Made by a program: the position numbers and the translations under genes
Notes under the pieces: generated by a model
Seen by the model: only the letters and a program-made list of their open reading frames with translations
Database searches by the model: none
Told to the model about the DNA's origin: nothing
Shown: positions 1 through 8,633 of the stretch, piece by piece
Numbering within the stretch: position 1 is the first letter of the stretch
Layout: the number at the start of each line of letters is the position of its first letter
NCBI GenBank assembly: GCA_004292675.1
Contig: RDXO01000025.1
Coordinates: 1-51,080, forward strand
Direction of reading: 5' to 3'
DNA from: Alphaproteobacteria bacterium
GTDB lineage: Bacteria > Pseudomonadota > Alphaproteobacteria > Rickettsiales > UBA998
DNA length: 51,080 bases

Positions 1-336
1 GACCTGATCCGCATTAAACACATGGCTATAGCGAACAAACATACGTTTTGATGCATCTTCGTTGTCATCATCAGGCTCGATGTCAACCGTACCCCAATAA
101 ACAATGGGCGTGCCTTTCTCACCTTTGCGCACTTGGCATCCGCGCTCCTCCCATTGCTTATAGCTTGCCCAGATGGAAGCAGAAAATCCCTGCTCCATCT
201 GGCTTGCCCATAGCATGGGAATGCCGAACCGCAGGCGTGGTCGTTGCGTTCTTATGTTGCTGTATCTGTGCCATAGCCCTTCTCCTTTAGCCAGTTGATT
301 ACATTCTGCCACATTATGGCACGGGGATGGACACAT
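1..336 (-). pseudogene. ArdC-like (DUF1738) antirestriction protein, N-terminal domain remnant, cut by window edge
   Basis: The minus-strand frame that is open to the left edge encodes, from about position 225 downward, a clear ArdC-type N-terminal domain: IPMLWASQMEQGF, then QWEERGCQVRKGEKGTPIVY, and VFNADQV at the edge. Family members are ssDNA-binding antirestriction proteins carried by plasmids and conjugative elements. The first 50-60 residues expected before the GINxLMLW motif are missing. The frame instead starts with an unrelated Cys-rich stretch from an ATG at 336, and the LRF that normally precedes the NGxPYxGIN motif is joined directly to GIPMLW, which looks like an internal deletion. 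I therefore read it as a decayed mobile-element gene. The C-terminal zincin-like domain would lie outside the window. A real gene using an unusual start cannot be excluded. Confidence 0.55.
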
Positions 337-466
337 GTGCCACTGGTCAATGATATGCGCATTTGGGCACGTTTAGATATGTATGTTCTTCGGAATCATA
401 CCAATCGCACTGTCCAAAATTACGTTGCAAAACTTAACCAAATGTTAATCACGTGGTAAGTTAACC

Positions 467-503
467 AAAAGAGTCTGTTCCCACCTTGGGGACAGGCTCT
501 TTT
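467..503. terminator. Strong bidirectional hairpin terminator candidate
   Basis: A 16-bp stem (467-482 with 488-503, two wobble-type mismatches) closes a 5-nt loop. It begins with AAAA and ends with TTTT, so either strand would give a GC-rich stem followed by U residues. It lies 145 bp beyond the stop of the minus-strand gene at 649-2352 and is the nearest terminator for it. Confidence 0.6.
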
Positions 504-514
504 GCTTTGTGGAG

Positions 515-648
515 CTATAGCGCGTAGCGATAGGTTAGTTAGTTCAAGAACTTATCAGCTAGGTCGCGCTATAACTATAAGAATGATGGCACGAATGTTT
601 AGTAGGGTTGCTCTTAAAAAAAGAACAAACTTACTGAAACGTGCTATA
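515..648. repeat. Two adjacent TATAGC-bounded palindromic elements
   Basis: The first element (516-573) begins TATAGCGCG and ends CGCGCTATA around the core GATAGGTTAGTT-AGTTC-AAGAACTTATC. The second (about 572-641) ends in GAAACGTGCTATA, whose reverse complement is the start of the element at 46684. No credible coding frame crosses this gene-free stretch between 337 and 648; the short open frames here are not supported by any start signal or recognisable protein. Confidence 0.55.
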
Positions 649-2352
649 TCACGCCCGTTGCAATGCCCCGATTGGATCAACCATACGCTGATGTGATTGT
701 GGCAATACTTCCAGCAACATAGGCTCAGGCGTTCCCTTCGATGCGGTAAGACCTGCCACCTTATCCGCAATCAGATCAGATACGACATCAATCGAGGTGC
801 GCATATATTTACCCTGCGCCAAAATCACCGCCAAGCGATCCGTCATAATCTCACGCTTTTCTTCGGGTTGCGCTGCTACAATCGTTGCTGCAACAGAAAC
901 CATCGTATCCACCGCATTAATCGCACCAAGATCCGAACTATTTTCCTTATGCGAGTGCGCATAAAGATTATTGGCGATAAAGAACGTACAGCCTGCAGCA
1001 AGGTTCAAAAAAGACGCTTTGGCACTGGTGCATTTTGCTCGATATTCACCCAATTCAGCAGACAGCCCCTTTTCTTGCATAAGAAGGTCTTGATAACCCT
1101 TATCTTGCACAGTATGCGTACTATCATTTGTGAGATAATCCTCACGCATACGCGTTGCTGAACGCAACAAGCCTTCTGATTCTTGAATCCGATTATGATA
1201 CCAATTTTTATTATGGATTGCCTCATCGCTACCTTTTTGCGTCGTTTGCCCACGCCACCCTATACCTATCTCACTGCTATCTTTCTCATGAGCAAATCCT
1301 ATTTTAGCAAATCCTTTTTCACCAGGCTTAGCTGCAAGATTAAATGATACAATTTCATTCAATGCGCCCGTAATATTCAAGATATTATTCAGCTTTCCTA
1401 ATTGACCTGGCCACCATTGCGGGGTAATATCAGAAAACCAGCCTTTTTCTTCTTTGGGCGTGATGATTCCCCCGTCAGCCTGAATACCAACGGCATTATC
1501 ATTCAATGCAGAAGGGTTCGCAACCCTACCAACACCGATATTATCCGCACCTTGCTCTGCCTTTTTCTTTTCATCCAGCACTAGGCTCAAACCCATGCCT
1601 GTCACCACCAAGACACCCGCGCCCGTTTTCCCCATATTACCTTGTTTTAGCCCCGCCATGATCATCTGCGAGCCACCGACCAACTCAAAAGTATTATTCA
1701 CCGATGGGCCCACATTATAAATCAATTCAGTCAAACGATTTTTCAAGCCATGATCAGCCATGCCATGCTCTAACACGGCACGTGCATCGGAAGGAACTGC
1801 GATATTATTGCGCTCCAAATCCTCCAAAAAGTCACGTTTCATAAAGCCTAAGACGCTATTCGGGTCTTGATTCCCTGCTAACACCAAACTTGCGTTCGGC
1901 AACAGCCACAAAATCCCATTCATCACCTCGGGCATGTCATTACGCATAAGCCCTGAAGCGAGCAAGAAGCTATCCGCCGTCACATAAAGCGCGCCTGAGA
2001 GTGACAACACATTATCTTGCACCCACTGCTTGAACGTTTTATTCTCTTTTTGTTCATGCTCCGTCAGTTCGGCACTATAATCACCTGTCACAAGGTTATA
2101 ACGATACATATCTCGGATAAGCTCTTCTGCCCCCTCGGTTTTATGCAATGTCAGTACGGAACGTACCCCTCCCTCAGGAGTTTTTTCGACATTTCTTAGC
2201 GTGCGATACCCTAAGCCATCCAACGTCTGCTTGGTGTATTCACAGATTTTTTCATCATCAGGAAGAATGATTTTGGCTTGAACCGTTCCCCTTTTTTTGA
2301 ATATTTCACAATCTTTTATTGACGATGATTCTTGTGCAAAATGATATTTCAT
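649..2352 (-). CDS. Unrecognised 567-aa protein with hydrophobic helices
   Basis: I do not recognise this protein. The start is set at 2352 because GGGAG lies 6 bases upstream of that ATG; an in-frame ATG at 2367 has no such site. The first 110 residues are charged and soluble. Residues about 115-250 hold several hydrophobic or amphipathic helices (VLSLSGALYVTADSFLLASG, ILWLLPNASLVLAG, GVLVVTGMGLSLVLDE). The middle is polar, and a last hydrophobic patch (SFLNLAAGCTFFIANNLYAH) precedes a helical C-terminus. No signal peptide or catalytic motif is visible. It is transcribed alone, downstream of the O-methyltransferase terminator. In build (a few hydrophobic helices inside a polar protein of unknown role) it resembles the protein at 10128-11405, but I see no alignable sequence. 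Confidence 0.75.
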   Translation of the reverse strand: MKYHFAQESSSIKDCEIFKKRGTVQAKIILPDDEKICEYTKQTLDGLGYRTLRNVEKTPEGGVRSVLTLHKTEGAEELIRDMYRYNLVTGDYSAELTEHEQKENKTFKQWVQDNVLSLSGALYVTADSFLLASGLMRNDMPEVMNGILWLLPNASLVLAGNQDPNSVLGFMKRDFLEDLERNNIAVPSDARAVLEHGMADHGLKNRLTELIYNVGPSVNNTFELVGGSQMIMAGLKQGNMGKTGAGVLVVTGMGLSLVLDEKKKAEQGADNIGVGRVANPSALNDNAVGIQADGGIITPKEEKGWFSDITPQWWPGQLGKLNNILNITGALNEIVSFNLAAKPGEKGFAKIGFAHEKDSSEIGIGWRGQTTQKGSDEAIHNKNWYHNRIQESEGLLRSATRMREDYLTNDSTHTVQDKGYQDLLMQEKGLSAELGEYRAKCTSAKASFLNLAAGCTFFIANNLYAHSHKENSSDLGAINAVDTMVSVAATIVAAQPEEKREIMTDRLAVILAQGKYMRTSIDVVSDLIADKVAGLTASKGTPEPMLLEVLPQSHQRMVDPIGALQRA

Positions 2353-2462
2353 AAAAGCTCCCTGCATGGTATGCGCTGATACATACCCCTCCTTGTTTCA
2401 CGGAATTTACTCGCTGAATGTTACAGTTTTATGGCAAGATCGGTGCAAATTGCTGCATCTGC

Positions 2463-2507
2463 GAAAAAAAATGCATTTGTTGCATACCAGCCATGCGAAA
2501 AATGCAT
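2463..2507 (-). terminator. Terminator of the O-methyltransferase gene
   Basis: On the minus strand ATGCATTT pairs with AAATGCAT, with an inner GCAT/ATGC stem, and is followed directly by a run of about eight T. It begins 5 bases after the stop codon of the methyltransferase gene at 2512. Confidence 0.65.
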
Positions 2508-2511
2508 GGAC

Positions 2512-3162
2512 TTAAGCGCGCTTTATGCCAATAGTGAGACCCTCGGGCGTGGGAAGGAGCATCGCGTCATATTTTTCTGATGTGGCTAAGGTGGTGTTAA
2601 ACGCCCGCATGGATTCAATGGCGCGTTTCGATGCACGCTGTGACGGCGCGCCTGCCATATGCCCAAAGAGCAAACTATTATCGCCAATCACCATCCCGCC
2701 GATGCGCAGCATGGGATCGGTTGCCTCAAGCAGGGCGTGATAATCGCCCTTGGCTGCATCAATGAAGATGAGATCAAAGCTGTGTGATGTGAGATGTTGC
2801 ACCTGTTCAAGGGCATCGCCAATGCGCACTTCGCACTTTGTGCCATAATCGCTATGGTCAAGATGGGTGCGGGTGAGTGCAGCGTGCTGTGCATCTTTTT
2901 CTATGGTGATGAGTGTGCCGTTTTCTGGAAGGGTGCGGGCAAGCCATAGGGTGGAATAACCGACAAAACTGCCAATTTCTAAGATATGTTGCGCCTGAAC
3001 GCACCGCGCTAACCATGCCAGCAACGCCCCTTCATAGGGGGATAGTTGCATCCCCGCACGCAGCGCATCACCGCATAAGCGAGCAGTGCGCATCGCATCA
3101 TCTTCGCACGCAAATGTTGCGTTGAGGTAGTTTTCTGTAGGTGTGGGGGTATGGGTGCGCAT
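2512..3162 (-). CDS. Class I SAM-dependent O-methyltransferase (caffeoyl-CoA/catechol O-MT family)
   Basis: A 216-aa cytosolic methyltransferase of the O-methyltransferase family 3 type, close to the usual 210-220 aa. The SAM-binding motif is seen as ILEIGSFVGYSTLWLA (about residues 61-76), followed by the acidic ribose-binding segment LITIEKD, GDALE, and the metal/catechol-ligand region LIFIDAAKGDY (about 131-141). MVIGDNSLLFG then matches the family's metal-binding loop (usually DNxLW). The family transfers a methyl group from S-adenosylmethionine to vicinal hydroxyls using a divalent metal. The physiological substrate cannot be read from sequence. It is monocistronic: a terminator follows, and the upstream neighbour (the RTX gene) has its own terminator. 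Confidence 0.9.
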   Translation of the reverse strand: MRTHTPTPTENYLNATFACEDDAMRTARLCGDALRAGMQLSPYEGALLAWLARCVQAQHILEIGSFVGYSTLWLARTLPENGTLITIEKDAQHAALTRTHLDHSDYGTKCEVRIGDALEQVQHLTSHSFDLIFIDAAKGDYHALLEATDPMLRIGGMVIGDNSLLFGHMAGAPSQRASKRAIESMRAFNTTLATSEKYDAMLLPTPEGLTIGIKRA

Positions 3163-3221
3163 GGGGGGTTGTTTGATGTGATGCTTAAGGCTTTGGCAGG
3201 TATGACAGGTAAAAAGGAGAA

Positions 3222-3268
3222 GCCCCCCACCCTAACCCTCCCCCGCATGCAGGGGAGGGAATATGGCG
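3222..3268. repeat. GC-rich palindromic intergenic repeat
   Basis: CCCTCCCCCGCATGCAGGGGAGGG forms a near-perfect palindrome inside an intergenic C-rich segment. Its core resembles the CTCCCCCGC...GCGGGGGAG centre of the repeat copies at 21958 and 36747, so it may be a divergent or partial relative. Confidence 0.45.
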
Positions 3269-3278
3269 GAGAACAAAG

Positions 3279-3314
3279 AAAAAGTGGGATAGCCGAAACC
3301 ATCCCACTTTTTTT
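3279..3314 (-). terminator. Strong terminator of the RTX surface-protein gene
   Basis: A perfect 12-bp stem (AAAAAGTGGGAT with ATCCCACTTTTT) encloses a 10-nt loop and carries T-runs on both sides. It follows the RTX gene stop at 3341 by 27 bases on the minus strand. Such a strong hairpin suits a highly transcribed gene. Confidence 0.75.
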
Positions 3315-3340
3315 AGTCTCCACAAAGACGTTACAACAAA

Positions 3341-5848
3341 CTACGCAAGAACGATGTCTGCAGCAACCATTGTACCAGTGAAGGTTGCAATAGCTGTCCC
3401 TAATTCAGTGCTTGTGACTGATCCAGCAGAAGCAGAGGCATCATTGAGACGATATAACGCTGATGAATCATTATCAGAGATAACCACCCAAGCCACAGCA
3501 GTCGCCTGAGTCCAAGTAGCAGCCGCTGTAAGAGCAGCTGCAGAAGCTGTAGCACTATCCGCCGCACCCGCTGTTGTTGTACTCAAGAAGTACACAGCAT
3601 CAGCAGTTGTCGTCAGAGATCCAGTCACAGTCGTAACAGTGGTAGCTGTAGTGATGGCATTAATATCCAACTTATCTGTACCTGTTACAAAGTCTGTTAC
3701 AACGTTGCTCAAATCCGTTCCAGCATATGCACCAAACAAGAACGTATCGCCACCTGCACCACCGATCATGGAATCCGTACCGTCTCCACCACGGATAATA
3801 TCATTACCAGCACCAGCAGTGATTGTATCAGCACCAGCACCAGCCGTAATATCATCAGTACCAGAACCAGTAGTGATCACATCAGCATCATCACCTGTGG
3901 TGATCGTGTTATTGCCATTGCCTGTAGCAACAGTTTTTGCGCCTGTACTTGTAGCAGAAATAGTGTTCGTACCATTACCAACCGTGATGGATTTAACACC
4001 AGCAACTGTAGTGATGCTGTTATTGCCATTACCTGCAACGATGGTATCAGCACCCGTTCCTGTAGAAAGCGTGTTATTACCTGCACCTGCATCAATGCTA
4101 TCAGCACTTGTAACAGTCGTGATAACATCAGCAGCAGCACCTGTAGTGATGTTGAACTTCGCAGCAGCCGTACCTTCACCCGTTACGTTGATGGTGTTCA
4201 CACCAGCCGTACCCAAAATATCCACGACAGTTGTAGTTGACGCAGCACTAATGGTGATGTTCGTTGTTTCAACTGCTGTTTCTGTTGCAGAAGCACCGCC
4301 CCAGATCGTTGCAGAAGAACCAGCCGTTGCCATACCTGTAATCGTGATGGCATCATTGCCCAAACCACCAATGATAGTGTTGTTTGCGCCCGTCACAGTA
4401 TCAAGCACCAATGCATCTGTACCAGCACCAAGATCAATAAAGCTGTTTTTAGCGATATTATTATCAGTACCCGTTGCCGCACCTACAGTATCATTGCCTG
4501 AGCCAAGACGGAAATCAACATCACCACTGAATGTACCGATGCTGTTATTACCGTTGCCAGTCACGAGCGTATCATTGCCTGTGCCAAGATTGATAGTGTT
4601 GTTGCCTGTTCCAGCAACAACTGAATCTACACCCGCAGCAACCGTGATGGTGTTGTTGCCGTTACCAGCTACAATCGTATTATCACCTGCACCAGCATTG
4701 ATAGTATTGTTGCCATTGCCTGCAGTGATGGAATCCGCACCAGCACCTGTAGTCACAGCATCATTGCCGATACCTGTGAAGATAGTCGCATTGATTGTGC
4801 CTGCTGAAGCAGTAATCGTATCATTACCCGCAGTGCTGTAAATAGTTGCATTCACCGTACCCGCTGTTTCCAACACGATTAAATCTGCGCCATCTGTACC
4901 ATCAAACATGCCATTGCCACCATAGACAGTCACGTTTGCGCCTGTTGCCAAGGTGTTCAATGTCACAGAATCCGCACCTGAACCTGCAGAAACAAAGATG
5001 TTTCCAGCAACAGATGCTTCATCAGTGATGGTATCATTACCCAAACCACCATAAACAGATACATCTTTTTGCGTGTACAGTTTAATGTTGTCATTTCCAG
5101 CATTAGCAGAAATCAAACCGCCACCAGTACCAGACAAGATGTTGTCATTGCCATCCGTTGAATCTGCAAGACCATTACCACCATAGATAGTGAAATTGCC
5201 AGCAAAGTTGCTTGCGTTCAAATCAATCGTATCATTGCCAGCATTACCTGCAAATGTTACCGTACCCGATGAGCTGCTTGTTCTGATTGAATCATTACCC
5301 AAACCACCAAACACAGATGACGCTTTGCTGTCACCTACGCCGATAGCAACGATGTCATTACCAGCATTGGCATATACAGTTGAATCACCATTGCCGATTG
5401 TGATGGTATCAGAACCATCTGCTGTATCCGCCTGACCTGAACCACCATAAACAACGACTTTATCTGAGCTGTTGCCAGTTGTGATAGTATCTGCACCACG
5501 AAGACCAAAAATCACGTGATTTCCTGCTGCGCTTGATACATCAATCGTGTTTGCACCAGCATCTGCTGCTGAAGTAACAGAATCATCACCCAACACAAGC
5601 GCGCCTGCACCACCAGTATATGACAAGTTAGCTGTTGCTGTTGTTGCTGTCACTTTTGAAGAAAGCTGAGCAAGCGTTGTCGCTGCAAGCGTTACTGCTT
5701 GACCTGCTGCATTTCTGATTATCACTGAACCTTCAGATTCAGCAATCACAAGCGTTGTCAAATCAATAGAACCAAAATCCAACACATCTGCAGCAGCAGC
5801 GAATGTTAGAGTTTTGCCCAATGATTCCGTAAAATTATAAGTTACCAT
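3341..5848 (-). CDS. RTX-repeat secreted protein, candidate S-layer protein
   Basis: An 835-residue protein without a single cysteine and rich in Ala, Gly, Thr, Asn and Asp. After an N-terminal 100 residues (MVTYNFTESLGKTLTF...) nearly the whole length is built of calcium-binding RTX-like units: GGLGNDTI, AGNGNNTI, TGSGTDDITAG, and the classical GGDGTDSMIGGAGGDTFLFG near residue 705. The C-terminus is hydrophobic (FTGTMVAADIVLA), as expected for a type I secretion signal. There is no N-terminal signal peptide. The family folds in Ca2+ outside the cell after ABC-transporter export; RsaA of Caulobacter is the model S-layer case. Length, lack of Cys and the strong terminator suggest a surface-layer protein, but an adhesin is possible. 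The start at 5848 has AAAGG 10 bases upstream. No secretion genes are in the window. Confidence 0.85.
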   Translation of the reverse strand: MVTYNFTESLGKTLTFAAAADVLDFGSIDLTTLVIAESEGSVIIRNAAGQAVTLAATTLAQLSSKVTATTATANLSYTGGAGALVLGDDSVTSAADAGANTIDVSSAAGNHVIFGLRGADTITTGNSSDKVVVYGGSGQADTADGSDTITIGNGDSTVYANAGNDIVAIGVGDSKASSVFGGLGNDSIRTSSSSGTVTFAGNAGNDTIDLNASNFAGNFTIYGGNGLADSTDGNDNILSGTGGGLISANAGNDNIKLYTQKDVSVYGGLGNDTITDEASVAGNIFVSAGSGADSVTLNTLATGANVTVYGGNGMFDGTDGADLIVLETAGTVNATIYSTAGNDTITASAGTINATIFTGIGNDAVTTGAGADSITAGNGNNTINAGAGDNTIVAGNGNNTITVAAGVDSVVAGTGNNTINLGTGNDTLVTGNGNNSIGTFSGDVDFRLGSGNDTVGAATGTDNNIAKNSFIDLGAGTDALVLDTVTGANNTIIGGLGNDAITITGMATAGSSATIWGGASATETAVETTNITISAASTTTVVDILGTAGVNTINVTGEGTAAAKFNITTGAAADVITTVTSADSIDAGAGNNTLSTGTGADTIVAGNGNNSITTVAGVKSITVGNGTNTISATSTGAKTVATGNGNNTITTGDDADVITTGSGTDDITAGAGADTITAGAGNDIIRGGDGTDSMIGGAGGDTFLFGAYAGTDLSNVVTDFVTGTDKLDINAITTATTVTTVTGSLTTTADAVYFLSTTTAGAADSATASAAALTAAATWTQATAVAWVVISDNDSSALYRLNDASASAGSVTSTELGTAIATFTGTMVAADIVLA

Positions 5849-5927
5849 ATCTTTTATACCTTTATTGAAAAAGTTGTTATCGTAAGCACGCAATATTTTT
5901 ATATATTGGCACTCCCTGCACACTAGA

Positions 5928-5954
5928 TAAATGCTTTTAGCCCCACAATGTCAA
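5928..5954 (-). promoter_or_regulatory. Possible promoter of the RTX gene
   Basis: On the minus strand a perfect TTGACA (5954-5949) lies 17-18 bases before a weak AT-rich -10 (TTTATC/TTATCT). This would give a leader of about 75 bases before the ATG at 5848. The -35 is convincing, the -10 is poor. Confidence 0.35.
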
Positions 5955-6039
5955 CACCCTTTTTGCATGTTCTGCATTTACATGCGCGTTCACGCATTAT
6001 TGTTGCCTATTCACCACATTTGCGCAAAGAACATCATTT

Positions 6040-6069
6040 TTGGCATTGCACATGAACAATCCGTATAAT
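6040..6069 (+). promoter_or_regulatory. Sigma-70 type promoter of metE
   Basis: TTGGCA (6040-6045), an 18-base spacer and a perfect TATAAT (6064-6069). The start would be near 6076, giving a leader of about 77 bases before the metE ATG. The leader has a small GCAAG-T5-CTTGC hairpin but nothing I can match to a SAM or cobalamin riboswitch. Confidence 0.65.
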
Positions 6070-6152
6070 GCGCAAGTTTTTCTTGCACTCGCAAAAAAAT
6101 AAGCGTATCACTTATGGTAGAATTATTCATCAATCAGTGGAGCAAGCACATC

Positions 6153-8447
6153 ATGGCATTAGCAGCAAATCTCGGATTCCCTCGCGTTGGAGCAGCACGC
6201 GAACTTAAAAAAGCCGTCGAGGCATATTGGAAAGGCGCACTTAGCAGCACCGCCCTACTCGACACCGCAAAAGAATTGCGGATGCGTCATATGAATCTGC
6301 AAAAAAACGCTGGTGTGGATATTATCCCATCGGGTGATTTCACGCTTTATGATCATGTGCTTGATACTATCTCAATGGTCGGTGCAGTGCCAACGCGCTA
6401 TGGTGCAGTTGCGGGTGATGTGTCTTTGGATACCTATTTTGCGATGGCGCGGGGCAGCCAAAAGGATGGTATTGATGTCGTTGCCATGGAAATGACAAAA
6501 TGGTTTGATACGAATTATCATTATATTGTGCCTGAGTTTCGCAAAGGCATGAAATTCGCGCTTTCTTCACGCAAAGTTATTGCAGATTTTGTTGAGGCAA
6601 AAGAAGCAGGCATTGCAGCGCGTCCTGTGATTCTTGGTCCTGTATCGTTCTTGTTACTCGGCAAATGCTACGGTGAAGATGGGTTGGATGCGTTGTCATT
6701 CTTGCCCGATCTCTTGCCCGTTTATGAATCGGTGTTGAAAGAGCTGCACGCACAAGGCGCAAGCTGGGTGCAAATCGATGAGCCGTGCTTGGTGTTGGAT
6801 TTATCCGATGCCGCAAAAGAAGCATACAAAACCGCCTATGCACGCCTTAGCAATGCAGGATGTTCCCTCATGCTTACCACCTATTTTGGTGCGCTGAAGG
6901 ATAATTTAACCCTTGCCACCTCGCTTCCTGTGGCGGGATTGCATGTGGATGTAGTGCGCGCTCCCGAACAAATGGATGACGTGCTTGCCCATGCGAACGG
7001 GAAGGTTATCTCACTCGGTGTGGTTGATGGGCGCAACATCTGGAAAACTGATCTATCCAAAGCATTAAACCGCCTAGAACACGCAGCAGAGCGTTACAGT
7101 GCTGATAAAATCATCATCGCGCCAAGCTGCTCTTTGTTGCATAGCCCGATTGACCTTGCGCTGGAAACAGATATGGACGCAGAGCTAAAATCATGGCTTG
7201 CCTTTGCAACGCAAAAACTTGATGAGATCGTGCTGCTACGTGATGCCTTGCATGGCAATAAGCATGTCGTTGCTTTCTCAAATAATGAAGCAGCGATTGC
7301 GGATCGTCAGGTATCGATCCGTATTCATGATAAAGCGGTGCAAGCACGCATGGCAAAATTGAGTGCCAAAGATACAGAGCGTCACAGCGCGTTTGATGAT
7401 CGTATTGAAAAGCAACGCACTGCATTAAACTTGCCGTTATTACCCACCACAACCATCGGTTCATTCCCGCAAACGCAAGAGATTCGTGCGATGCGCGCGA
7501 AGTTCAAAAAGGGTGAAATCACTGAGCAAGCCTATGATGCCTTCCTTGAACAGGCAACAGCGGATGTGATTCGTTGGCAAGAAGAGATCGATATTGATGT
7601 GCCTGTGCATGGTGAGTTTGAGCGCAACGATATGGTGGAATATTTCGGCGAGCAACTTAATGGCTATGCGTTCACGCAACATGGTTGGGTGCAAAGCTAT
7701 GGTTCACGTTGTGTGAAGCCTCCCTTTATCTATGGCGATGTATCGCGCAAAAACCCAATGACAGTACGTTGGAGTGCCTTTGCACAGAGCCTCACAAAAC
7801 GCCCTGTAAAAGGCATGTTGACCGGACCTGTGACGATGCTGCAATGGAGCTTTGTCCGTGATGATCAACCGCGTTCAACCACCTGCAAGCAAATCGCGCT
7901 TGCGGTGCGTGATGAGGTTGTGGATCTTGAACAAGCAGGCATCACCATCATTCAGATTGATGAACCAGCGTTGCGCGAAGGCTTACCATTACGTCATGCA
8001 GATTGGAAGGATTATCTCACATGGGCAGTAGAGAGCTTCCGTATTTCAGCAGCGGGTGTGCAGGATGAAACGCAGATTCATACGCATATGTGCTATAGCG
8101 AGTTCAATGATATTATTCATTCGATTGCCGATTTGGATGCGGATGTGATCTCGATTGAAACTTCACGTTCCGCCATGGAATTGTTGGATGCGTTTGTGGA
8201 CTTCAAATATCCGAATGAAATTGGACCCGGCGTGTATGATATTCATAGCCCACGCGTACCAAGCCAATCTGAGATGGAGCATTTATTGCAAAAAGCCTTG
8301 GATGTGTTGAAACCTGAGCAGATTTGGGTGAACCCTGATTGTGGCTTGAAAACTCGCGGTTGGGCAGAAGTTCGCCCTGCTCTTGAAGCGATGGTTGCAG
8401 CAGCAAAAGCACAACGTCAGCAGATTGAGAAAAGCCAAGCGGCGTAA
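6153..8447 (+). CDS. metE: Cobalamin-independent methionine synthase
   Basis: 5-methyltetrahydropteroyltriglutamate-homocysteine methyltransferase, the last step of methionine synthesis, cytosolic. The 764-aa length fits the family. The start is set at MALAANLGFPRVG (6153), which aligns with the conserved LGFPRVG N-terminus; an in-frame ATG 39 bases earlier adds residues the family lacks. The C-terminal catalytic half shows the zinc ligands: His and Cys in THMCYSEFND, Glu in DVISIETSRS and Cys in WVNPDCGLKTRGW. TTTIGSFPQT opens that half. The gene is monocistronic, with its own promoter upstream and a terminator behind. Methionine can therefore be made without B12 in this step, which matters when judging the cobS-like gene at 20972. 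Confidence 0.97.
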   Translation: MALAANLGFPRVGAARELKKAVEAYWKGALSSTALLDTAKELRMRHMNLQKNAGVDIIPSGDFTLYDHVLDTISMVGAVPTRYGAVAGDVSLDTYFAMARGSQKDGIDVVAMEMTKWFDTNYHYIVPEFRKGMKFALSSRKVIADFVEAKEAGIAARPVILGPVSFLLLGKCYGEDGLDALSFLPDLLPVYESVLKELHAQGASWVQIDEPCLVLDLSDAAKEAYKTAYARLSNAGCSLMLTTYFGALKDNLTLATSLPVAGLHVDVVRAPEQMDDVLAHANGKVISLGVVDGRNIWKTDLSKALNRLEHAAERYSADKIIIAPSCSLLHSPIDLALETDMDAELKSWLAFATQKLDEIVLLRDALHGNKHVVAFSNNEAAIADRQVSIRIHDKAVQARMAKLSAKDTERHSAFDDRIEKQRTALNLPLLPTTTIGSFPQTQEIRAMRAKFKKGEITEQAYDAFLEQATADVIRWQEEIDIDVPVHGEFERNDMVEYFGEQLNGYAFTQHGWVQSYGSRCVKPPFIYGDVSRKNPMTVRWSAFAQSLTKRPVKGMLTGPVTMLQWSFVRDDQPRSTTCKQIALAVRDEVVDLEQAGITIIQIDEPALREGLPLRHADWKDYLTWAVESFRISAAGVQDETQIHTHMCYSEFNDIIHSIADLDADVISIETSRSAMELLDAFVDFKYPNEIGPGVYDIHSPRVPSQSEMEHLLQKALDVLKPEQIWVNPDCGLKTRGWAEVRPALEAMVAAAKAQRQQIEKSQAA

Positions 8448-8453
8448 TAATGC

Positions 8454-8491
8454 AAAGGATGCGCTCTCTTGAGGGGGGTGCATCCTTTTTT
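8454..8491 (+). terminator. metE terminator
   Basis: AAAGGATGC pairs with GCATCCTTT around a 17-nt loop, followed by a T-run. It begins just after the metE stop. Confidence 0.75.
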
Positions 8492-8613
8492 ATATATACC
8501 CATTTCACTTTAAGGACTTGAGTCTGCCAAGTGAAATGAAGGGTATACCTTACTCAAAAATACTCATCGTTTCCACATTTTGATACGACGCATCGTGCGT
8601 GGGCGATGAGTAT
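8491..8613. repeat. Double-hairpin repeat, family A, copy 1
   Basis: About 123 bp. The first half is an inverted repeat (TATACCCATTTCACTT with AAGTGAAATGAAGGGTATA). The second half is bounded by TACTCATCG and CGATGAGTA with CGACGCATCGTGCG inside. A second copy at 15202-15322 is about 80-85% identical over the whole length in the same orientation. Confidence 0.8.
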
Positions 8614-8633
8614 ATTTCCTACGCAAGCCGATC

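Noticed and set aside
697..1161. 154-aa plus-strand frame
   Set aside because: Antisense to the 567-aa minus-strand gene, Arg/His/Cys-rich and without a ribosome-binding site.
3639..4841. 400-aa open frame on the plus strand
   Set aside because: It is the antisense of the RTX repeats. The Val/Pro/Ala-rich translation simply mirrors the repeated GGN/ACN codons of the minus-strand gene, and it has no start signal of its own.
3600..5500. Dense short direct repeats that look like a CRISPR or satellite array
   Set aside because: The repeats are in frame, of variable length, and encode calcium-binding nonapeptide-like units of one protein; there are no constant repeats with unique spacers.
6070..6152. 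SAM or cobalamin riboswitch in the metE leader
   Set aside because: The leader is only about 77 bases and holds just one small hairpin; no SAM-II or B12-box motif could be matched.
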